Below are positions 6,884 through 11,621 of a stretch of DNA of 11,621 bases, piece after piece (the stretch's first letter is position 1; each line of letters opens with the position of its first letter). Source of the stretch: DASYSA01 sp036003885 (lineage in GTDB: Bacteria; Acidobacteriota; Blastocatellia; UBA7656). A program made the translations under genes and the position numbers. The stretch covers positions 1-11,621 of the forward strand of contig DASYSA010000685.1 in assembly GCA_036003885.1 (NCBI GenBank), written 5' to 3'. The notes under the pieces are model-generated. The model was given only the letters and a program-made list of their open reading frames with translations. It ran no database searches and was not told where the DNA came from.

Positions 6884-6914
6884 AACCAGTCTCGCGAGCC
6901 TTTTGTTCTTTTGA

Positions 6915-8150
6915 TCATCCAAAACAATAGAGCCTTCCATCTTGCGAGCCGATTACCACTCGGCCTGACGCTATCGCCGGTGAAGCCGAAAGAGGCGCGC
7001 CCGCGTTGAACTCCCACAGCTTCGCCCCGGTGACAAAGTCCAAAACGTAAAAGCGCCCGTCGTTCGAGCCGACAAACACGCGATTGCTGGCCAGCGCCGG
7101 AGAGGACTCTACTCTTGCCTTGGTCGCGAAATTCCAAATCCGCCTGCCAGTCGCCGCGTTGAGGCAATGAACCAGCTTATCGCGGCCACCCAGCACGACC
7201 TTGCCCTCAACGACTCCTGCCGATGAGTAGAATGGAAACTGTCGTTGCGGGTGCTGATAGTGCCACGCGACGCGCTTCGTCGCCAGGTTCACGCCAAGCA
7301 CTTCGTTGTCGAATGTGCCATAGTAAGCAAACTGCCCGGCCAAAGCAGGTGAGGCTCCGGTGTAGGCTCCCGACGCTACCTTGAAAACCTCGTGCCCATC
7401 TGAAACCCTGATCGCTCGAAACATCTCATCGCACCCGGCAATGTACGCAACACCATTGTTCACGCCCGCCGTGCAGTGAACCGGACCATCAGTTCGCACC
7501 TTCCAGAGCAGCGAGCCATTCCGAGCTGAAAGACAGTAGAGATGTCCGTCATAAGATCCGATCAGCACTCGGTCATCGATCAGCACCGGCGAAGATTTCA
7601 CCTCGTCGCCAGTCTTATACGTCCACAGGCCCTTGCCATCGTTCAGGTTTACCGCATGGACGACTCCCGATAGATCACCAATGAACACCGCTCCGTTTCC
7701 GACGCAGGGTGACGACTCACCGATCGGTTCCTTAGTGCTGTATTTCCACCGAACTGAACCGCTCTGGAGGTCGAGCGCAACAAGCTCGCCTTTCTGCGAT
7801 CCTACGAATACCGTACCGCCGTAGATTGCAGCGGACGACTCGATCGACTCGCCGGCTTCGTAGGTCCAGAGCAGTTTGAACGTAGCAGGCATAGGAGACG
7901 TTGAAACCCCAGTGTTCTGATGATTGCCCCGAAACTGAAGCCAGCCATCTGAAGGCGTGTATTGAGTCGCAACGGATGGATATATATCAGCGAGGAGCAC
8001 GGGCGCCGACCTCTGGAAAAGTCCTGACAGGAGAAACGCTGCGACGATCAACCCTGTAACACCACGTCCTCCCGGCAGAAGTCTCCGCGCAACCTTCGCG
8101 AACTGCGCGCCTCTGCGGCGAAGTATTTCTCTATTAATCAAAAAGCCCAC
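6915..8150 (-). CDS. Exported PQQ-type eight-bladed beta-propeller protein (BamB-like fold)
   Basis: A 411-residue protein. Residues about 31-46 (VTGLIVAAFLLSGLF) form a signal anchor or signal peptide after a basic N-terminus, so the rest is outside the cytoplasm. From about 66 it reads WLQFRGNHQNTG, then repeats of about 40 residues of the form SSP..x(5)VFIGS.DG.LYALD..TG..LWxY from 105 to the C-terminus (about eight units). The first strand (FKLLWTY) probably closes the last blade. The repeats match the PQQ-binding-like propeller family, but there is no sign of a quinoprotein dehydrogenase active site or cytochrome motif, so a scaffold or ligand-binding role is more likely. The GTG start at 8150 is chosen for a perfect GGAGG seven bases upstream. 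Other options are a GTG at 8210 and a TTG at 8141. It overlaps the ADH gene by 13 bases, which implies translational coupling. Confidence 0.85.
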   Translation of the reverse strand: MGFLINREILRRRGAQFAKVARRLLPGGRGVTGLIVAAFLLSGLFQRSAPVLLADIYPSVATQYTPSDGWLQFRGNHQNTGVSTSPMPATFKLLWTYEAGESIESSAAIYGGTVFVGSQKGELVALDLQSGSVRWKYSTKEPIGESSPCVGNGAVFIGDLSGVVHAVNLNDGKGLWTYKTGDEVKSSPVLIDDRVLIGSYDGHLYCLSARNGSLLWKVRTDGPVHCTAGVNNGVAYIAGCDEMFRAIRVSDGHEVFKVASGAYTGASPALAGQFAYYGTFDNEVLGVNLATKRVAWHYQHPQRQFPFYSSAGVVEGKVVLGGRDKLVHCLNAATGRRIWNFATKARVESSPALASNRVFVGSNDGRFYVLDFVTGAKLWEFNAGAPLSASPAIASGRVVIGSQDGRLYCFG

Positions 8151-9280
8151 TCGTAAACCTCCAGCGCCCCGGCGGCGTCGAAGGGCCGGGGGTTGTAACG
8201 ACCAGTCCACTGTGTTGCCGCCTCTTCGGCAAGTAGACTCAGGTCAGCCTTCTGAACTGCAACCGCGCTCAGGCTGCGCGGCAACCCACCTGCCCGAGCC
8301 AGCTCGTCCAACCGAGTTGCCAGCAGGAGGCTCGCGTCACCCGGCGGGTGCGATCTCCTCGTAAGGTGTAGGAGCTCCTCATAGCGCGGCCCTGCAACGC
8401 TCGCGTTCCATCGCACGACTTGGGGCAACAACACAGCGATGGCGTGGCCATGAGTGGTGCCGTAGCGTGCCGAGAGGGGATTCGCGCAGGCGTGAGTGGC
8501 TCCGAGCATCGAGTTCTCAATCGCTACGCCCGCGAAATATGCCCCAAGCTGCATCGCGCCACGCGCTTCGATGTCGGCGGGAGCGGCAAGAACGCGCTCG
8601 TAATTCGCTTCCAACAATTGCCACGCCTGACGGGAGAAGACGTCAGAAATTGGATTCCGCTTCGTTGTTACCCAGGTCTCCACGGCATGCGCGAGGGCAT
8701 CAAAGCCTGCCGTTGCGGTCACGGCTGGGGGCTGCGAGACGGTCAACGCTGGATCGAGCAACGCAATGCGAAACGCCGCCTTCGGATCTCCACAAGCCAT
8801 CTTCACGTGAGTGGCCGCGTCTGAGATCAGAGCGTAACATTGAGCCTCGCTGCCTGTCCCGGAGGTCGTCGGGATGCCAATCATCGGCAGCATCGGCTTC
8901 AAGGCCTTCGCGAAACCCCAGTAGTCCTGCATTACGCCGCCGTTCGTCAACAGAAAGTTGATCCCTTTGGCGCAGTCCATCGAACTGCCCCCGCCAAGGC
9001 CTATGAGCGAGTCAATCCCGAGCCCCGCCGCGAAGACGCGGCCCGCTTCAACCATCAGCGTATCGGGATCCGTTTCAAAGCTATGAAAGGGGAAGACGTC
9101 GATCCCGGCATCCTGCAACAACGAGGCCGCTTCTTGAACATGCCCTGACGTCAGCAATCCTCGGTCGGCCACGAGCAATGTACGGCGAAAGCCTAAATCG
9201 CGGGCCAGTTCTCCGAGGCGAGCTATCGCGCCTTCACCAAAGACGACTCGAGTGTGAGATTGGAAGTCAAATGACTGCAT
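8138..9280 (-). CDS. Iron-containing (group III) alcohol dehydrogenase
   Basis: A 380-residue cytoplasmic NAD(P)-dependent dehydrogenase of the FucO/AdhE-C type, which interconverts alcohols and aldehydes or ketones. The N-terminal domain opens with the usual FxxxTRVVFGEGA (residues 5-18) and the dinucleotide-binding GGGSSMD lies at 96-102. PTTSGTGSEA at 138-147 is the family signature. The metal ligands are visible as Asp194 and His198 (FDALAHAVE), His263 (ATHACANPL) and His277 (TTHGHA). The second histidine of the usual HxxxH near 263 is Asn267 here, a variant that may mark a subfamily. The ATG at 9280 is preferred because the family begins there; an upstream ATG at 9334 adds 18 unlike residues. 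TAAAAT (minus strand, 9306-9311) could be a -10 box lying between the two starts. The substrate is unknown. Confidence 0.9.
   Translation of the reverse strand: MQSFDFQSHTRVVFGEGAIARLGELARDLGFRRTLLVADRGLLTSGHVQEAASLLQDAGIDVFPFHSFETDPDTLMVEAGRVFAAGLGIDSLIGLGGGSSMDCAKGINFLLTNGGVMQDYWGFAKALKPMLPMIGIPTTSGTGSEAQCYALISDAATHVKMACGDPKAAFRIALLDPALTVSQPPAVTATAGFDALAHAVETWVTTKRNPISDVFSRQAWQLLEANYERVLAAPADIEARGAMQLGAYFAGVAIENSMLGATHACANPLSARYGTTHGHAIAVLLPQVVRWNASVAGPRYEELLHLTRRSHPPGDASLLLATRLDELARAGGLPRSLSAVAVQKADLSLLAEEAATQWTGRYNPRPFDAAGALEVYEWAF
8158..8162 (-). promoter_or_regulatory. Ribosome binding site inside the ADH gene that sets the propeller start
   Basis: Minus-strand GGAGG lies seven bases before the GTG at 8148-8150. 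It is within the last codons of the alcohol dehydrogenase (the LEVYEWAF end) and decides the start of the propeller protein in favour of this GTG over the upstream GTG at 8210. Confidence 0.7.
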
Positions 9281-9537
9281 TTCCGATGTTGAACAATGAA
9301 GACGTATTTTAGCACAGGGCGCGCCACCAGCCATGAAACTGCGTGAAAAGTTGGTTCGCCCTCAGCGAACAGGCAGCAAAGGTTTGCCCTGAGGTCCCTC
9401 AGCCATAGTATTATGGCCTCCTCATTTTTTCGGTCCTTGTGACTTCGAGTTGACCGGTTCGGAACCACAAGCCGGAGACTGGACCGACGAACCTCGAGTT
9501 CCAGCGCTCAGGCAAATCAGAGAGGAAAAGGGGACTG
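9281..9537. promoter_or_regulatory. Divergent intergenic region with adjacent palindromes
   Basis: This region separates the minus-strand ADH gene from the plus-strand hydrolase gene and must hold promoters for both. Two dyads abut: CTGAGG/CCTCAG around a TC centre (9389-9402) and GCCATA/TATGGC around GTAT (9402-9417). The second contains TATTAT (9409-9414), which could be a plus-strand -10 box. TTGCCC at 9384-9389 is a poor -35 at 19 bases spacing, or 16 bases from TAGTAT (9406-9411). For the ADH, TAAAAT on the minus strand (9306-9311) is a candidate -10 without a good -35. The dyads could be operator sites. No regulator gene is adjacent. Confidence 0.35.
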
Positions 9538-10782
9538 ATGATGGTAACGATCCAGGCTTCCGACGGAGGAGAGTTCCAGGCCTATCTCGCACTGCCGGGT
9601 GGGGGCAGCGGCCCCGGCATTGTGCTGATGCAGGAGATATTCGGCGTCAATCAGGTTATGCGCAACATCGCCGACTGGTATGCGGCTCGCGGGTTTGCCG
9701 TTATCTGTGCCGATCTGTTCTGGCGGCAGGAGCCGGGCATCGAGCTGACCGACCAGACCGAGGAAGGATGGCAGCGAGCGTTCGAGCTGTATCAGGGACT
9801 CGACGAAGCGAAAGCTGTGGATGACACCGCTGCCGCAATGGCGTTTCTGCGCACTCATCCGGGCTGCACCGGTAAAGTCGGAGGAGTAGGATTTTGCCTT
9901 GGCGGGAAGCTCGCCTATTTGCTGGCCGCGCGGTATGACCCCGACTGCTCGGTCGGGTACTACGGCGTCGGCATCGAAGCCGTACTTGACGAAGCTTCAA
10001 ATATCAAGTGTCCGCTGATGCTGCACATCGCCGCCAACGATCAGTACTGCCCACCCGAAGCGCAGGCAAAGATCCATGCCGCACTGGGTCGGAACTTCCT
10101 GGTGACGCTTCACGACTATGCGCGTCAGGATCACGCCTTCGCGCGTCGGGGTGGCGTTCACTATGATGCAGCAGCCGCGGAACTGGCGGACCTTAGAACG
10201 CTCGAGTTCTTCGTCAGGCACCTCGGCGTTGGCGCGCGTTTCGCTCCCTCGCAAAAGTTCCTGTCGGACGTGTGGGATGAACACATGGCGTGCGAGTTTG
10301 CCGTTGGCGACACCGAAGAGACTTTGCGCACGATGGTGCCGGATGCCTACGTAAACCACATTCCGGTGTTAACTGGAGGGGTCGGCCACGAGGAGCTGCG
10401 CGAGTTCTACTCGAAACGCTTCATACCAAAGATGCCACCCGACACCGAAGTGACTCCGATCTCTCGCACGATTGGGACGGACCAGCTTGTTGACGAGATG
10501 GTGTTCAAGTTCACTCACACGATGGAGATGGACTGGATGTTGGCGGGCATCGCTCCCACCGGCAAGCGCGTGGAGGTACCGTTGATCGTCGTTGTGCGAT
10601 TTCGGGACGGGAAGCTGGCGCACGAGCACATCTATTGGGACCAGGCTTCGGTCCTGGTTCAATTAGGCTTAATTGACGCGGAGACTCTACCGGTCGTCGG
10701 GATCGAAAGCGCAAGAAAAGCGCTAGACCCGAAGTTGCCATCGAACGAACTAATCGCAAGAGCCGAAGCGCGCAGCAAATAG
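9538..10782 (+). CDS. Dienelactone hydrolase fused to a SnoaL/NTF2-like domain
   Basis: A 414-residue two-domain protein without a signal peptide. Residues 1-235 are a dienelactone hydrolase-type alpha/beta hydrolase, which opens lactones or esters. The family's catalytic residues are all present, each three positions earlier than in classical DLH: Glu33 (QEIFG), Cys120 (GFCLGG), Asp168 (ANDQY) and His199 (DHAF). Residues about 240-385 form a SnoaL/NTF2-like cone domain, with YVNHIPVLTGG, a central beta sheet and the late motif HIYWDQASVLVQLGLI seen in polyketide-cyclase-like proteins. ATG codons at 9538 and 9541 are both possible. AGGGG at 9529-9533 is better spaced for the second. A gene for an SDR oxidoreductase follows after 27 bases, most likely in one operon. 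The substrate is unknown; hydrolysis and isomerisation or binding could be linked in one chain. Confidence 0.9.
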   Translation: MMVTIQASDGGEFQAYLALPGGGSGPGIVLMQEIFGVNQVMRNIADWYAARGFAVICADLFWRQEPGIELTDQTEEGWQRAFELYQGLDEAKAVDDTAAAMAFLRTHPGCTGKVGGVGFCLGGKLAYLLAARYDPDCSVGYYGVGIEAVLDEASNIKCPLMLHIAANDQYCPPEAQAKIHAALGRNFLVTLHDYARQDHAFARRGGVHYDAAAAELADLRTLEFFVRHLGVGARFAPSQKFLSDVWDEHMACEFAVGDTEETLRTMVPDAYVNHIPVLTGGVGHEELREFYSKRFIPKMPPDTEVTPISRTIGTDQLVDEMVFKFTHTMEMDWMLAGIAPTGKRVEVPLIVVVRFRDGKLAHEHIYWDQASVLVQLGLIDAETLPVVGIESARKALDPKLPSNELIARAEARSK

Positions 10783-10809
10783 CGACGCTTCGCCCGCCGA
10801 AGGAGAGCC

Positions 10810-11532
10810 ATGGAGATTTCAGGGAAGCGGGTGTTGATTACCGGAGCCAACAGAGGGTTGGGCGAAGCGCTGGCGTTCGCCTGTGCGCGGGCCGGCGCAG
10901 GCGAAGTGTTCGCTGGAACTCGGAACCTCGAGGCACTCGAGCCGTCGGGATCCACCAAGATAATCCCCATCAAGCTCGACGTGACCTCGGACGCGGATGT
11001 GGCTGCGGCATCCGAGCGCGTAGGCCGTGTCGATATCCTGGTCAACAACGCCGGCATCGCAGTGTACGGCGGCGTCTTCAAGGCCGCGTTCGAAGATATC
11101 CAACGCGAGATCGACATAAACATCCTCGGCCCTCTGAGAATCGTCCGAGCGTTCGCGCCCGCGATGGCGGAGCATGGGGATGGGTTGATCGTAAATGTGT
11201 CTTCGCAATTGGGTAAGGTCGCACTTCCCGCGACGGGGACTTACTGTGCGACGAAAGCGGCGCTTCTTTCGTTGACGCAGGCAATGCGTGGCGACCTGGC
11301 GCACCGCAGCGTGCGGGTAATAGCCGTCCTGCCTGGGGCCATGGACACCGATATGACTCGAAACTACGACATTCCCAAGACGTCGCCCGACAAGGTGGCC
11401 GAAGAGATCCTGGAAGCTATAAAGACCGAGCCACGCGAGATTGCTGTGAGCGACGATGCCCGCAAGCTGTTGTCTGATCTCGCCGCCGACCCTGTCGGAG
11501 TCGAGGACGGTCTTTCCCAGATGAGGGCTTGA
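10810..11532 (+). CDS. Short-chain dehydrogenase/reductase (SDR)
   Basis: A 240-residue classical SDR, a cytoplasmic NAD(P)(H)-dependent oxidoreductase acting on alcohol or carbonyl groups. The cofactor motif TGANRGLG is at 11-18, LDVT at 56-59, NNAG at 79-82, the structural Asn at 104 (DIN), the catalytic Ser in NVSS (131-132) and YCATK with Tyr145 and Lys149. PGAMDTDM (175-182) follows, as in the family. Arg38 after the second strand (GTRN) hints at NADP preference. The length is normal for the family. The ATG has AAGGAG five bases upstream. It is the second gene of a likely operon with the hydrolase fusion and could reduce or oxidise that enzyme's product. A 7-base-repeat hairpin begins 10 bases after the stop. 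Confidence 0.92.
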   Translation: MEISGKRVLITGANRGLGEALAFACARAGAGEVFAGTRNLEALEPSGSTKIIPIKLDVTSDADVAAASERVGRVDILVNNAGIAVYGGVFKAAFEDIQREIDINILGPLRIVRAFAPAMAEHGDGLIVNVSSQLGKVALPATGTYCATKAALLSLTQAMRGDLAHRSVRVIAVLPGAMDTDMTRNYDIPKTSPDKVAEEILEAIKTEPREIAVSDDARKLLSDLAADPVGVEDGLSQMRA

Positions 11533-11542
11533 TGGAATGAGG

Positions 11543-11621
11543 ACAGAGGTCGGAAGTCAGAAGTCAGAAGTCAGGAAGAAGGCTGATCTCTGATCTCTGA
11601 CTTCTGACCTCTGATCTCTGA
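11543..11621. repeat. Inverted array of 7-base repeats (TCAGAAG unit)
   Basis: Directly after the SDR stop the sequence steps in sevens: ACAGAGG (11543), TCGGAAG (11550), TCAGAAG (11557), TCAGAAG (11564) and TCAGGAAG (11571, one extra base). After a short turn the complement runs in sevens to the window end: TCTCTGA (11587), TCTCTGA (11594), CTTCTGA (11601), CCTCTGA (11608) and TCTCTGA (11615). The two sides form an imperfect hairpin. The array probably continues past the window edge. It may serve as a transcription end point, but it lacks a T run here. Confidence 0.8.

Larger units (their letters stand above)
6582..6914. other. 333-base repeat-rich intergenic region
   Basis: No gene is supported here. 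It holds a long REP-like inverted repeat (6757-6844), a perfect 7-bp stem (6860-6883), a 6-bp stem CCACAG/CTGTGG (6694-6699 and 6708-6713) and the 8-base palindrome CTCGCGAG (6891-6898). For the M1 gene a weak minus-strand promoter candidate exists: TTGTAC (6669-6674) and TAAAAG (6646-6651), 17 bases apart, with only 3/6 and 4/6 matches to sigma-70 consensus. That promoter is a guess. Confidence 0.6.

Noticed and set aside
6915..8150. PQQ-dependent alcohol dehydrogenase
   Set aside because: At 411 residues it is too short, and it shows only propeller repeats without the adjacent-cysteine pair, catalytic Asp region or haem motif of quinoprotein dehydrogenases.
8151..8210. GTG start at 8210 for the propeller protein
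   Set aside because: The extra 20 residues lie in the ADH gene and are basic and Pro/Gly-rich; GGAGG at 8158-8162 clearly serves the GTG at 8150.
11543..11621. CRISPR array
   Set aside because: The units are 7 bases, contiguous and inverted, with no spacers of 25-40 bases and no cas genes.

Overview
The window looks like ordinary chromosomal DNA of a GC-rich (about 58-60% by eye) soil-type bacterium. The gene types (large exported S9 and M1 peptidases, a BamB-like propeller, and intergenic DNA full of short palindromes and 7-base tandem repeats) suggest an acidobacterium, perhaps Blastocatellia. That assignment is an inference from gene style; no rRNA or other marker gene is present. There is no phage, integrase, transposase, CRISPR array, tRNA or rRNA.

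Layout. Bases 1-260 are non-coding and hold four small palindromes that share a TTCA centre. From 261 to 6581 four genes are read on the minus strand. In transcription order they are an exported M1-family metallopeptidase (4404-6581), a six-helix membrane protein of unknown function (3317-4321), an exported S9 prolyl-oligopeptidase-family serine peptidase (637-3138) and a small four-CxxC DnaJ-type zinc protein (261-563). A hairpin built of 7-base repeats lies between the first two. A 333-base spacer (6582-6914) holds a long REP/BIME-like inverted repeat and smaller stems. A second minus-strand unit follows: an iron-containing alcohol dehydrogenase (8138-9280) whose 3' end overlaps an exported eight-bladed PQQ-type beta-propeller protein (6915-8150). 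A divergent intergenic region (9281-9537) separates this from a plus-strand pair: a dienelactone hydrolase fused to a SnoaL/NTF2-like domain (9538-10782) and a short-chain dehydrogenase (10810-11532). The window ends in a second 7-base-repeat hairpin (11543-11621).

How the genes may work together. The M1 and S9 enzymes probably hydrolyse peptides outside the cytoplasm, and the membrane protein between them is only a positional partner. The ADH on one side of the divergent promoter region and the hydrolase-fusion/SDR pair on the other could form a small module for alcohols, carbonyls and lactones or esters, but no substrate can be read from the sequence. No clearly new multi-gene system is visible. 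The most unusual material is intergenic: palindromes with a conserved two-base centre but different arms, and two inverted arrays of 7-base repeats with the same design but unrelated repeat units.
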